NCBI RefSeq assembly: GCF_002914585.1
Contig: NZ_PDDM01000013.1
Span: 90,615 to 154,614 of the forward strand
Source: Pseudanabaena sp. BC1403
GTDB taxonomy: Bacteria; Cyanobacteriota; Cyanobacteriia; Pseudanabaenales; Pseudanabaenaceae
DNA length: 64,000 nt
Direction: 5' to 3'
The notes beneath the pieces are model-generated. The model made no database searches and was not told where the DNA came from. It saw only the letters and a program-made list of their open reading frames with translations. A program made the translations under genes and the position numbers. Shown here in pieces: positions 46,654 to 55,385 of the stretch (positions are counted from its first letter, which is position 1; each line of letters begins with the position of its first letter).

Positions 46654-46698
46654 CAGCAATTCTCATTATGAAACTGATTTTTATAATGAGAATTGCTG
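46654..46698. repeat. Minimal CAGCAATTCTCATTAT element
   Basis: CAGCAATTCTCATTAT (46654-46669) and its exact reverse complement (46683-46698) enclose only 13 bases. The same ends bound the 131-bp element at 52749-52879 and one end is at 119-134, so this may be a solo or internally deleted form. Confidence 0.75.
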
Positions 46699-46793
46699 CT
46701 GTCAAATGAAATTTTTATTTGGGATTGTAAATAACTTAATTTGTTAAGCTATGTATACTAAATACTTTACTTATCATTGCCAAGACTTTCACT

Positions 46794-47993
46794 ATGCTGC
46801 AACAAGCTTCCCGTTATACGACGACTTGGGTGGATACAGTTAATAAGGTTAAGTCTGAAGCATGGAATATTCTCGCAAAGCCTTTGGCGACTCCTTTTTT
46901 TGAATGGGAATGGCTCTCGAATCTAGAGTCTTCTGGCTGCGCGATCGCACAGCAGGGATGGCTACCTAGTCATTTATTGGTATGGCAAGGTGATGTATTA
47001 GTGGCGGCTGCACCTCTGTATTTGAAGGGGCACAGCCAAGGCGAGTTTGTATTTGACCACCAATGGGCGGATTTATCCTATCGGTTGGGGATTGAGTATT
47101 ATCCGAAATTATTGGGCATGGCTCCATTTACGCCTGCGGTGGGTTATCGCTTTTTGATGCATCCTGAGCTTTGCGATCGCGCTGATGAGGTATCAAAAAT
47201 TTATGATTTGATGCTTGCTGAGATCGATCGCCTTTGCGACAAACACCAAATGTCGGGCTGCAACTTTTTATATGTTGATCCTAGTTGGAAGCATGAGTTG
47301 GAGTCGCGGGGATTTACAACTTGGATGCACCATAGTTATGTTTGGGAAAATCAAGAATTTACCGATTTTGATGATTATCTCAAAAATTTCAATGCCAATC
47401 AGCGCCGAAATATTAAACGTGAACGTAAATCGGTGGAAAGTACAGGAATTAACATGCGCGTTTATACGGGTGAAGAGATTCCACATTATTTCTATGGCTA
47501 TATGTATGAGCTATATAACGATCATTGCAATAAATTTTGGGGCGGTAGCAAATATTTAAATCGCAAGTTTTTTGAAAACCTCGCCCATAGCTTTCGCGAT
47601 CGCCTTGTGTTTGTGGCGGGTGAGATCGCGGATCATCCACAACCTTTGGGCATGTCATTTTGTATTCGCAAAGACGATCAACTATTTGGGCGATATTGGG
47701 GAGCGGTACAGGAAATCGATTGTTTGCATTTCAATGCTTGCTATTACAAGCCGATCGAATGGGCGATTTCTCAAGGAATTAAACGCTTTGACCCAGGGGC
47801 AGGTGGTCAGCACAAAAAAAGGCGCGGATTTCCTGCGACTCCAAATTACAGTTTGCATCGCTTCTATCGCGATCGGCTCAAGCAAATTCTTGTACCTTAC
47901 ATTAATGAGGTAAATACTTATGAGGCTAAGCAAATTCAGGCAATTAACAACGAACTACCCTTTGATTTTGCTCCACCCGATTTGAACGTATAA
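46794..47993 (+). CDS. GNAT-like peptidoglycan/peptidogalycan-type protein (COG3146)
   Basis: 399 residues. The pattern TPFFEWEWLSNLESSGC, LYLKGHSQGEFVFDHQWADL, LGMAPFTPAVGYRFL, NFNANQRRNIKRER and FDPGAGGQHKKRRGF is characteristic of the DUF482/COG3146 group of FemX-like GNAT proteins. The family is thought to add amino acids or acyl groups in envelope building, but the substrate is unknown. It is soluble. The gene stands alone. Confidence 0.85.
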   Translation: MLQQASRYTTTWVDTVNKVKSEAWNILAKPLATPFFEWEWLSNLESSGCAIAQQGWLPSHLLVWQGDVLVAAAPLYLKGHSQGEFVFDHQWADLSYRLGIEYYPKLLGMAPFTPAVGYRFLMHPELCDRADEVSKIYDLMLAEIDRLCDKHQMSGCNFLYVDPSWKHELESRGFTTWMHHSYVWENQEFTDFDDYLKNFNANQRRNIKRERKSVESTGINMRVYTGEEIPHYFYGYMYELYNDHCNKFWGGSKYLNRKFFENLAHSFRDRLVFVAGEIADHPQPLGMSFCIRKDDQLFGRYWGAVQEIDCLHFNACYYKPIEWAISQGIKRFDPGAGGQHKKRRGFPATPNYSLHRFYRDRLKQILVPYINEVNTYEAKQIQAINNELPFDFAPPDLNV

Positions 47994-48064
47994 AAAAGAC
48001 TTACCCTGCTATTTCTCCGTTTAAAATCCAGTAGTCATGGGTAAATTATTCAATTAGGTTCTAT

Positions 48065-48685
48065 ATGTCTATAAGTGCTTGGCTTATTGGAGACAGATAC
48101 GAGGATAGAAAGCGTTTTAGCGGAGACGATCTTTTATTTAAGTATTATGGTCTTGATGCTTATAAGTATTCGCCTAAACCACATCTTAAGGGTGTAAAAA
48201 TGCCTACTTTATCATCATGGAAAGGTCGCCATTTTAATGATTTAAAATATCTCTTGATTAAAATCAGAGAAGGAATAAGCTTAGAATATGATGATACTTA
48301 TGATAATCCAGAAATACAAAGAGAAATACTGATGGAATATAGGGCTAAAGGTGATTCACATTTAATATGCCATCCACATTTTTTTGGTTGGTATCTCCCA
48401 ATAGATTTCAAGGAAGTAAATTTAGCAAGCTCAGACTTGCTTGGACAAGGTTCTAGTTTTAGACTTCGTGACGAATTGCAAGAAATAGCTTCTAAGCTTG
48501 ATTTTGACTTGGAAAAATATGTCACTTATGAATCTATTCTTTCTGATGATGAAATAGATTGCCTAAAAGTTAAGATGTTTGATGAAGATGATTTATTCGG
48601 GTACGAAAAAATGCTAATTCTTCAGTTATATAATATGGCAATTGCTAGTATTAGTTATGACTTAGTAATTGATTTTTACGGATAG
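48065..48685 (+). CDS. Hypothetical protein
   Basis: 206 residues, acidic and soluble, no family recognised. The start MSISAWLIGDRYEDRKRF follows a 72-base gap after the GNAT-like gene. It is rich in Asp, Tyr and Lys, has a conserved-looking HFFGWYLPIDFKEV and a helical C-terminus (GYEKMLILQLYNMAIASI). Its A/T-rich codon use differs somewhat from its neighbours and may reflect recent acquisition. It could be an immunity-type protein, but no toxin lies beside it. Confidence 0.55.
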   Translation: MSISAWLIGDRYEDRKRFSGDDLLFKYYGLDAYKYSPKPHLKGVKMPTLSSWKGRHFNDLKYLLIKIREGISLEYDDTYDNPEIQREILMEYRAKGDSHLICHPHFFGWYLPIDFKEVNLASSDLLGQGSSFRLRDELQEIASKLDFDLEKYVTYESILSDDEIDCLKVKMFDEDDLFGYEKMLILQLYNMAIASISYDLVIDFYG

Positions 48686-48736
48686 TTGATATTGGCACTG
48701 GATCGACCTAAGTTGGAGTGCTAGTGAATAAAGACA

Positions 48737-49516
48737 CTAACTATTTTCGATTAAGCTGTTTGCCCAAATTTCATCTTGACTATTTAAACGTGGTTGCGTC
48801 GGTTGAGAATAGTCGATCGCTAAGTCATAACGTCCGCGTTGATAAACCTGATCCACTAAAATTTGCAGGTCTAGTGTTGGTTCTAATTCACCTAAGCGTA
48901 GGGGAATAGAGAAATTAGGAATGCGATCGCGAATTGAAAACGCATATAAATCAGCAGCAGGACGCTCGTGGCTACGACTGACCAAAATATGATAATCAGA
49001 CGCAGGAAGTTGCCCTTGTAAAAAGGATGAGTTAGTTCTTAAGAGATCAATTTCCACAAAATGAGTTTGGGTTTGTAAAATTCGCCTTCTTTTGCGGAGA
49101 TAAGCTTCGCGTCCCTCACCTGTCTTTTTGTTTTTAGGAGAAAGTATCTCGATCGCAGTGATCACTTTTCCAGTTTGGACTTCACGAATTTCTAGATAGC
49201 GTTCGCTAATTTCCTCATATGTTGGCAAGAGAATACGAGTTGGAGCGCTTTCTGTTCGTTCAGCAACTGCGGTCGCTATATTTTTTTCACTGTTTGTTGT
49301 ACTTCGACTAAGCAAAGCAACGTCTGGTATCCCAATTAGTAGATCATCACCCGTTTCATCGCTCCAATAAGTGCGTTTTTCGATTTCAATGCGATAGTCT
49401 TGGCTAATGGTGTCAGCGAGGGCATCAGCGATCGCCACGATCAATCGACTATGCACAGCCGACCATAGTTCAGGATTTTCTAAATAAGGATTCATGCCAG
49501 GAAAGGGGGAGGGCAT
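48737..49516 (-). CDS. DUF4058 family protein
   Basis: 259 residues. The start MPSPFPGMNPYLENPELWS is diagnostic of DUF4058, which occurs in many copies in cyanobacteria. Later conserved stretches are EIEKRTYWSDETG, YLEIREVQTGKVITAIEIL and VEIDLLRTNSS. The EIL..K and VEIDLLR motifs suggest a restriction-like nuclease fold, but no function is established. Confidence 0.9.
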   Translation of the reverse strand: MPSPFPGMNPYLENPELWSAVHSRLIVAIADALADTISQDYRIEIEKRTYWSDETGDDLLIGIPDVALLSRSTTNSEKNIATAVAERTESAPTRILLPTYEEISERYLEIREVQTGKVITAIEILSPKNKKTGEGREAYLRKRRRILQTQTHFVEIDLLRTNSSFLQGQLPASDYHILVSRSHERPAADLYAFSIRDRIPNFSIPLRLGELEPTLDLQILVDQVYQRGRYDLAIDYSQPTQPRLNSQDEIWANSLIENS

Positions 49517-49602
49517 TTTTAGACATCCTCTTTTACGTCGATAGTTTTCTGTAAGAGATTTGATGAAATTCTAACATGCCCTCTCTGAAAGGCTATTCTT
49601 TA

Positions 49603-50535
49603 TTACATATATTTGGCGGTGTAACTACGAGCGATCGCATCGCATCTTTCGTTATCAGGATCGCCAGAATGTCCCTCTACCCAATGCCAGCGAATATTTG
49701 ATGAATTGAGAGGATCGAGTTGTTGCCAAAATTCTTGATTTTTGACAGGCTTATTATCCTTAGTTTTCCACCCGTTCTTTTTCCAGCCTTTAATCCATTT
49801 GGTGATTCCATCTAGCACATATTTACTATCGGTATAGAGATCGACGGGAGTGGATTGTTTATGAGTGGAGAGAAATTCTAAAGCTGCGATCGCACCTTGT
49901 AATTCCATTTGATTGTTAGTTGTTTCGCGGATACCACCGCCGAGTTCTTTGGTACTGCCATCGGAGAAATGGATGACTACGCCCCAACCACCAGGGCCTG
50001 GATTTTTAGAACAAGCGCCATCGGTATGGATGCTGATGATTTTGGATTCAGTGGAATTGGTAATTGGTAATTTGTGATTGGTAATTGGTAATTGGGATTC
50101 GGTGATTGGTGATTGGGGGAGAGATATGGTTTCTGGTGTTGATTCTGATTTTGTACTTGTATTTGTGGAGGTGACTTGAGTACGCGATCGCACAATTTCT
50201 ACGGCAACAGAGCCTAGAAAATTGGGAATTGGCGGTTGCTTGATCACTCGTACTTCAACCTGTGCGATTTTTTCGTCTTCGAGCAAGCTGTCTGCGATCG
50301 CGCCAACCAATCTCTCAATCAGTTTAAATTTCTGTGTCTGAATTAGATTCTCAATCTTGCGAATACAAGAAACATAGTTAACCGTATCGTCAATCTCATC
50401 GCTATGGGTGGACTTTTCAAAATCTACCCATAATGTTGTATCCACCTCAAACCATTGTCCTAATACATTCTCTTCGGGCAGATATCCCACATATCCATAT
50501 GCTCTTACGCCCTTTAAATAAATTTTGCTTGTCAT
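49603..50535 (-). CDS. Dihydroneopterin aldolase-RNase HI fusion
   Basis: 310 residues. Residues 1-117 are a FolB-type dihydroneopterin aldolase ([20 protein letters not shown], with catalytic Glu21/22 and Lys99 in IKQPPIPN). Residues about 164-310 are RNase HI, with the catalytic acids Asp172 ([16 protein letters not shown]), Glu211 ([10 protein letters not shown]), Asp236 (YTDSKYV) and Asp299 (NERCDA). Both active sites look complete, so the protein could make a folate precursor and degrade RNA in hybrids. The linker (118-163) contains a seven-residue periodicity ([18 protein letters not shown]) encoded by a 7-bp tandem repeat. The domain pairing is not one I know. Confidence 0.88.
   Translation of the reverse strand: MTSKIYLKGVRAYGYVGYLPEENVLGQWFEVDTTLWVDFEKSTHSDEIDDTVNYVSCIRKIENLIQTQKFKLIERLVGAIADSLLEDEKIAQVEVRVIKQPPIPNFLGSVAVEIVRSRTQVTSTNTSTKSESTPETISLPQSPITESQLPITNHKLPITNSTESKIISIHTDGACSKNPGPGGWGVVIHFSDGSTKELGGGIRETTNNQMELQGAIAALEFLSTHKQSTPVDLYTDSKYVLDGITKWIKGWKKNGWKTKDNKPVKNQEFWQQLDPLNSSNIRWHWVEGHSGDPDNERCDAIARSYTAKYM
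50055..50117. repeat. Heptanucleotide tandem repeat inside the fusion gene
   Basis: Units of the form GGTAATT (period 7) run through 50055-50117, coding on the minus strand for the linker of the FolB-RNase H fusion. It is the same class of short tandem repeat as the AATTACG repeats at 11288-11320. Confidence 0.75.
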
Positions 50536-50577
50536 CTGATTGAGTAATGCTAGTTGAAATTGCTAAGTCTGTGCTGC

Positions 50578-50783
50578 ATCAGACTAAAGAATACTTCTAA
50601 GTTAACCCGTTTCCAAGGATTTGAGCTTTTAGCCCGCACTTGAGTGCATAGGACTTACGCAAATCAACCAAGAACTAAAGTTCTTGGTTGATTTGCGTAA
50701 GTCAGTTAAAACTGACTAAAGAAAGCCTCAAACTAACCTGTTTCAGCAGGTTTAAGCTTTTAGCCCGCAATTTATTGCAGGGC
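50578..50783. repeat. Duplicated repeat module with 24-bp hairpin
   Basis: Two related segments (about 50578-50653 and 50711-50783) share ACTAAAGAA..AAC(C)..GTTTC..TTTTAGCCCGCA-type sequence. Between them is a perfect 24-bp stem (50652-50675 with 50680-50703). This unit resembles dispersed cyanobacterial repeats; no ORF is present. Confidence 0.6.
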
Positions 50784-50815
50784 AGATGCGTAAGTCCTAA
50801 TTTAATTTTAGATAC

Positions 50816-51655
50816 TTATTGAGGTGGCATTTCTAGAGCGATCGCCCCTAGTTTGCCCTTACGGAAATCATACAAAATTAGCCTTGCAACCTTATCTAAA
50901 TCGCCTTGAAATTTATTTAAAGCCGCAACTTCATGAATATACTCAATCCCTGAAGTTACCGTAGCAGGATCGATGACGTAACGACTGCTCAACTTAGCAT
51001 TGAGCTTAATCAACAAATCCACAGCTTCCGCTGCCACTAAGACATTGTCGTAGGCAGCCTGACCAATATCATCACAAATAGCAAGTTTCATCGCCGCATC
51101 TTGGTCATGGAGCAAAGGTGGAATTACCCCAGGGGTATCGAGCAACTCGATCTGATCAGAAATCCGAATCCAGCGCAACTGGCGGGTTACTCCCGCTTTA
51201 TTGGAACTCGCCACCACCCTTTTCTTTAGCAACCTATTAATCAGCGCCGATTTACCGACATTGGGGAAACCGACTACAACTGCCCGTACAGGCCTTGGCA
51301 ACATGCCCCGACCGTGCCGCCGTTCATTTACTTTCTCGCCTGCAACTTGAGCCGCCTTGAGCAAATCCACCATTCCTTTGCCCGCCTGAGCATCAGTGAA
51401 ATACGCCATGCGATCCTGCTCGGTAAACCATCGCATCCACTGTGTTTTTACGTTCGAGGTGATGGCATCAATGCGATTGCATACTAAAATATGAGACTTT
51501 CCCTCCACCCATTTTTCAATTTTCGGGTGCTTACTAGACATCAAAATGCGCGAATCACGCACTTCAATGACCACATCAACCAATTTTAGTTGTTCTAATA
51601 ATTGCTTTTCAGCTTTGGCGATATGACCTGGATACCACTGAATTGGGCTTGCCAT
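50816..51655 (-). CDS. ylqF: Ribosome biogenesis GTPase YlqF/RbgA
   Basis: 279 residues, a circularly permuted GTPase: the G4-type VCNRIDAI precedes the P-loop GFPNVGKSALINRL, and G3 DTPGVIPP follows. The start (PIQWYPGHIAKAEKQLLEQL) is typical of YlqF. It helps mature the large ribosomal subunit. The tail (LILYDFRKGKLGAIALEMPPQ) is the family's C-terminus. It is single and divergent from the TPM protein gene. Confidence 0.92.
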   Translation of the reverse strand: MASPIQWYPGHIAKAEKQLLEQLKLVDVVIEVRDSRILMSSKHPKIEKWVEGKSHILVCNRIDAITSNVKTQWMRWFTEQDRMAYFTDAQAGKGMVDLLKAAQVAGEKVNERRHGRGMLPRPVRAVVVGFPNVGKSALINRLLKKRVVASSNKAGVTRQLRWIRISDQIELLDTPGVIPPLLHDQDAAMKLAICDDIGQAAYDNVLVAAEAVDLLIKLNAKLSSRYVIDPATVTSGIEYIHEVAALNKFQGDLDKVARLILYDFRKGKLGAIALEMPPQ

Positions 51656-51743
51656 AGGAAAAAAATACGGAGAGAAAGTATCTTTAACTATATACTGTTG
51701 CTAAGATATTAAGAAATATTAAGATAAACCTTTAATAAAAATC

Positions 51744-52568
51744 ATGACTAATCCAACTCTATGGAGATATTTGCAGAGATTTAGCGTGGTCGCGATCGCC
51801 ATAATTCTGCCATTAGCGATCGCCTTTACACATATTCCTACTGCTCATGCTTTTGATGCACCAGAGTTATTGCCCGAAAAATATACAAATGTAATCGATT
51901 TAGGCCGATTTTTAACTGATTCTGAAGAAATAGCCCTTGATCAAAAGTTAACTAAATTTGAAGAACAAACAGGCTGGAAATTGCGTGTTCTTACCCAAGT
52001 CGATCGCACCCCAGGTCGAGCAGTCAAAGAATTTTGGGGACTAGATGAGAGCAGCATTATGCTTGTAGCCGATGGACGCGGACGTAACTTACTAAACTTT
52101 AGCGTTGGTGATGCAGTGTATCCATTGCTATCACGCAGCTTTTGGATTGAGCTACAGTCACGTTATGGTAATCAGTTCTACGTGCGTGAGCAGGGATATG
52201 ATCAATCGATTTTGTCTGCTATTAATGCGATCGCAACTTGTCTCGATCAAGATGGCTGTGCAGTTGTGCCTGGGATTCCTCAAGAGCAATGGATTTTGAC
52301 GTTGGTTACTTCCATTGTCGGTGGCGTGATATTTGGGTTTGCTGGTCATCCTCGGAAAGAAGGCGAAATCTTTGCTTGGAAATGGGCTCTAATTTTTACC
52401 CCACTTTGGGGAATGTTGTTTATCTCTTTTGGTTTAGGTCCTGTCCTAGTTCGTACTAGCGAGTGGATTCCCATAGTCCGTAATGTGGCGGGTTTTGTCG
52501 GTGGCGCAGTGGTTGCTTATCTAATTCCTTCACCCCAAAAAGTGCCCCCAACGCCTGAAGCGAGGTAA
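51744..52568 (+). CDS. TPM-domain membrane protein (Psb32-like)
   Basis: 274 residues. An N-terminal hydrophobic signal (VVAIAIILPLAIAFTHIPTAHA) leads into a TPM domain (NVIDLGRFLTDSEEIALDQKL, GWKLRVLTQVDR, FGLDESS-like WGLDESSIMLVAD). Two C-terminal membrane helices follow. The family includes Psb32 and plant TLP18.3, acid-phosphatase-like proteins linked to photosystem II repair. The assignment to Psb32 itself is by similarity of layout. A double-hairpin repeat lies downstream. Confidence 0.85.
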   Translation: MTNPTLWRYLQRFSVVAIAIILPLAIAFTHIPTAHAFDAPELLPEKYTNVIDLGRFLTDSEEIALDQKLTKFEEQTGWKLRVLTQVDRTPGRAVKEFWGLDESSIMLVADGRGRNLLNFSVGDAVYPLLSRSFWIELQSRYGNQFYVREQGYDQSILSAINAIATCLDQDGCAVVPGIPQEQWILTLVTSIVGGVIFGFAGHPRKEGEIFAWKWALIFTPLWGMLFISFGLGPVLVRTSEWIPIVRNVAGFVGGAVVAYLIPSPQKVPPTPEAR

Positions 52569-52634
52569 ACAATCTCTTTTTTGAATCCAGAAACAAAAGA
52601 CTTTTGTTTCTATTGCCCCTAAATCTCTGTAATT

Positions 52635-52737
52635 ATACCAAAGCACAAAGTGGCGCAGCCATTTTGTGCTTTTAAAACCCTTACAGGGTCTGATTTTTAA
52701 TTCACAGAAGTGTTGTCACACTTTTATGAATTGGTAT
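52635..52737 (+). repeat. ~103-bp double-hairpin repeat, copy D
   Basis: Complete copy bounded by ATACCAA (52635-52641) and TTGGTAT (52731-52737), with GCACAAAGTGGC..GCCATTTTGTGC, spacer ACCCTTACAGGGTCTGAT and the second hairpin AATTCACAGAAGTGT..ACACTTTTATGAATT. Slightly degenerate, so mutations break some pairs. Confidence 0.85.
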
Positions 52738-52748
52738 TAAGTACTATC

Positions 52749-52879
52749 CAGCAATTCTCATTATGAAGCCGATTTTGGCATTTCCAGCACCGAAGGTGCT
52801 GGAAATGCCAAAATCGGTTGTTTGAAAGCCCGCCAACGGCGGGCTTTCAAACAACCGATTTTTATAATGAGAACCGCTG
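52749..52879. repeat. 131-bp element with CAGCAATTCTCATTAT ends
   Basis: The left end CAGCAATTCTCATTAT (52749-52764) pairs with 52864-52879 (two mismatches). Inside are a long perfect-looking stem (GATTTTGGCATTTCCAGCACC paired to its complement, about 52771-52815) and a second hairpin (TTTGAAAGCCCGCC / GGCGGGCTTTCAAA). The gap 52569-52964 holds this and copy D, and no gene. Confidence 0.8.
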
Positions 52880-52964
52880 ATCAATATCGGACGTTTATCT
52901 TTGGTTTTCCATATTTTAGTAAATTTATAGATTGCTGTTTCAGCAAATTTAGCAATATCTATAG

Positions 52965-53285
52965 TTACTCTGAGTCTTTAGTAGCCTTGACTGCATAGTA
53001 GCCTAGCAATGTAGCAACTGTAAAACCTGTGAAGAAGAGTGCAAACAAAACACTAATCCCTCCAGTAATACCAACTTGAGCGAGAATACCTTTGCCAGTC
53101 AAAACTTCATTAGCAAAGCCCGCAACTAATCCAATCATAGCCATCCGACCGTTCCAAGTCTCAGCAAAGTTACTGAACCCAAATACACCTGCACCTGTAG
53201 GATTTACATTAAGACCAACAGTTTTGCTATCGGTCTTGGAAATATTTTTATCAACTGCTGAGATTTTAGTTGGTGTATTTATCAT
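52965..53285 (-). CDS. High-light-inducible-type chlorophyll-binding protein
   Basis: 106 residues. The chlorophyll-binding motif AETWNGRMAMIGLVAGF (ExxNxRxAM) is in the first membrane helix. A second hydrophobic helix follows (GGISVLFALFFTGFTVATLL). Ordinary Hlips have a single helix and 50-70 residues; this one has a longer N-terminal extension (about 35 residues) and a second helix. It probably binds chlorophyll and carotenoid and quenches excess energy near photosystem II, where Ycf39 also acts. The A/T-rich upstream region holds the promoter. Confidence 0.83.
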   Translation of the reverse strand: MINTPTKISAVDKNISKTDSKTVGLNVNPTGAGVFGFSNFAETWNGRMAMIGLVAGFANEVLTGKGILAQVGITGGISVLFALFFTGFTVATLLGYYAVKATKDSE

Positions 53286-53371
53286 GATTAATTCCTTTCC
53301 TACAGAAGCTTTATATTAGTTAATTAAACTTTACATTTAATATAAACAAATGTAAATCCACCATCAGAAAT

Positions 53372-54862
53372 ATGCCCTACTGCCTCAACCCTAGCTGCCA
53401 GAAGCCAAACAATCCCGAAGGTGGGAGATTTTGCATGAATTGTGGTAAAAACTTGCCGCTTAAAGGGTTATACGAAGCGATCGCCTTAATTGGGCAGGGA
53501 GGTATGGGGCGAGCTTTTCAAGCAAAAGATTTAGGGCGATTGGGACACCCCTGTGCAATCAAGCAATTTCTGCCCCAGTTTCAAGAGGCTGAGTTAATGA
53601 AAAAGGCGATCGCTCTATTTGAAAGTGAAGCCGCTCAACTTAAAGCGTTAGGATCTCATCCACAAATTCCTGAGTTAATCGCCTATTTTGAGGAAGATGG
53701 ATGTCTATATCTAGTACAAGAACTTATCGATGGTGAAAATCTCTATATCGAATTGCAGCATAACGGCATATTTAGCGAATCACAGATCTACGAATTATTA
53801 GTAAATATCCTTCCCGTTCTCCAATTCATTCATGATCGCCAAGTTATCCATCGCGACATCAAACCCGACAACATTATTAGGCGATCTTTAACATCTCCTG
53901 AATTAGTTCAAGATGAGGGAAAAAACAATTGCCAATCACCTATTCCCAATTCCCCTCAAAACAATTTCGTTCTCGTTGATTTCGGAGCCGCTAAAGCTTT
54001 TACTACCGATACCGCCAATCGCACAGGCACATTAATCGGTAGTGCCGAATATATTGCCCCAGAACAAGCAAGGGGAAAGGCTGTCCCTCAAAGTGATCTC
54101 TATAGTTTGGGAGTAACTTGCATTTATTTACTGACAGGAATTTCACCCTTTGATTTATATGATGATGAAAGCGATCGCTGGATTTGGCAAGCAAATCTGC
54201 AAACTTCTATTTCCAGTCATTTAGCAAGGATTCTCGATCATCTATTAGAGAGAGCAATCTCCAATCGCTATCGTTCTGCTAACGAAGTCTTACATGATCT
54301 GCAATCTTTAGCGATTAATGCAGATATTAATGCTGGTAGTTTAGGAGTTAGTTATATTCCTCTAGGCAATAGTCCTCAAATAGAAGAATTAATTGAAGCG
54401 CTAGATCTAGGGCAATGGCAAGAAGGCGATCGGCTAACGAATGAAATTATTTTGGCACTTGTCAATAAAAATAGAATTGCGCAACTAACTCCCAATGATA
54501 TTGAGCAGATTTCCTGTGATATCTGGATTGCGATCGATCAAGCATGGATGAAATCCAGCAATAATCGCTTTGGGTGGAGTACCCAACAGCAGATTTGGCG
54601 AAATCTTGGCGGTAGATTGATCTATGAAGAAAATAACTATTGGGAATTTGCTAAGGTCTATGAGAAGTTTGCCGATCGCGTCGGATGGCGTAAACCACGT
54701 TGGTTAAATCTAGAATTTTCTCCGAAAATATGGCGCAAATATGAGAATTTGACCTTTGCGATCGCTGCACCACAAGGACATTTACCCAGTTTATTTTTTT
54801 GGGAAGGATTTAATTTGATCGATCCTGTTTTCTACCGCTTAGCAGTCTGTCGTCAGAAATAG
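53372..54862 (+). CDS. Ser/Thr protein kinase with zinc ribbon and GUN4 domain
   Basis: 496 residues. The N-terminus is a double-CxxC-type zinc ribbon (YCLNPSCQKPNNP, FCMNCGKNL; Cys4, Cys9, Cys21, Cys24). The kinase (about 33-310) has IGQGGMGRAFQAKD, CAIKQFLP (catalytic Lys), VIHRDIKPDNII and VDFGAAKAFT, APEQARGK. The C-terminal third (about 345-490) is GUN4-like, which binds porphyrins (LTPNDIEQISCDIWIAIDQAW, QQQIWRNLGGRLIYEE). Such kinase-GUN4 fusions occur in cyanobacteria and could couple tetrapyrrole sensing to phosphorylation. The ribbon resembles that of the PP2C at 14453-15628. Confidence 0.9.
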   Translation: MPYCLNPSCQKPNNPEGGRFCMNCGKNLPLKGLYEAIALIGQGGMGRAFQAKDLGRLGHPCAIKQFLPQFQEAELMKKAIALFESEAAQLKALGSHPQIPELIAYFEEDGCLYLVQELIDGENLYIELQHNGIFSESQIYELLVNILPVLQFIHDRQVIHRDIKPDNIIRRSLTSPELVQDEGKNNCQSPIPNSPQNNFVLVDFGAAKAFTTDTANRTGTLIGSAEYIAPEQARGKAVPQSDLYSLGVTCIYLLTGISPFDLYDDESDRWIWQANLQTSISSHLARILDHLLERAISNRYRSANEVLHDLQSLAINADINAGSLGVSYIPLGNSPQIEELIEALDLGQWQEGDRLTNEIILALVNKNRIAQLTPNDIEQISCDIWIAIDQAWMKSSNNRFGWSTQQQIWRNLGGRLIYEENNYWEFAKVYEKFADRVGWRKPRWLNLEFSPKIWRKYENLTFAIAAPQGHLPSLFFWEGFNLIDPVFYRLAVCRQK

Positions 54863-54996
54863 TTGTTTATAGCAATATAAGAGATAGCCATAACCTTTAA
54901 ATTTGGGGGTAGGGGCTAATCACCCCGTGTTTGCCCTGCTTCGCTACCAGCAAGAGATTCATGATCTACGTTCTACATAACATCAGTTAAGGATTA

Positions 54997-55018
54997 ATAT
55001 CAGGGTATTCCCTGATAT
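54997..55018. promoter_or_regulatory. Palindrome ATATCAGGG-TATT-CCCTGATAT (site 1)
   Basis: Perfect 9-bp arms around TATT. The same arms recur at 55195-55216 and 56174-56195 with the spacer AATA, the reverse complement of TATT. This is a candidate operator. Confidence 0.65.
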
Positions 55019-55194
55019 ACACAACTAGATAAAGGCGATAGATTACATATATAGGCAACGGGGGAGAAATGTAAGCTTTGCTATAGCTATAACCTTTAAA
55101 TTTTGGTGTAGGGGCAAGCACCCCGTGGTTGCCCTGCTTCTCTACCAGCAAGCGATTCATGATCTGCGTTCCACATAACATCACTTAATGATTA

Positions 55195-55216
55195 ATATCA
55201 GGGAATACCCTGATAT
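55195..55216. promoter_or_regulatory. Palindrome ATATCAGGG-AATA-CCCTGATAT (site 2)
   Basis: Perfect 9-bp arms, 170 bases before the first pilin-like start (55386). Same arms at sites 1 and 3. It may bind a dimeric regulator. Confidence 0.65.
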
Positions 55217-55385
55217 ACACAACTAGATAAAAGCGATAGATTACATACATAGGAAACGGGGAAGAAAGATACGGCAAAAGAGACAAAGCTCCAACGCTAT
55301 ATCAATTCTTAAAAAGTATTCATTCAAGAACTATTTATAGATGGATAAAACCATCTCATTGAAACTAAAAAGAGAGGAAAAACAC

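Larger units (their letters stand above)
54886..55276. repeat. Degenerate ~195-bp tandem repeat upstream of the pilin genes
   Basis: Two related units (about 54886-55078 and 55083-55276) share CATAACCTTTAAATTT, TAGGGGC, GCCCTGCTTC, CAGCAAG, GATTCATGATCT, TTAATATCAGGG and the CCCTGATATACACAACTAG stretch. The second unit overlaps the start of the 851-bp duplicated block, so the same region has been amplified in two steps. The stretch 54863-55385 otherwise holds no gene. Confidence 0.7.

Noticed and set aside
46536..46793. Cobalamin riboswitch ahead of the TonB-dependent receptor
   Set aside because: Only a simple inverted repeat and the short element are seen; no cobalamin-riboswitch pattern.
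48065..48685. Immunity protein of a toxin system
   Set aside because: The composition would allow it, but no toxin gene is beside it.
54987..55184. 65-codon minus-strand ORF in the pilin control region
   Set aside because: It spans the degenerate tandem repeat and has no protein-like features.
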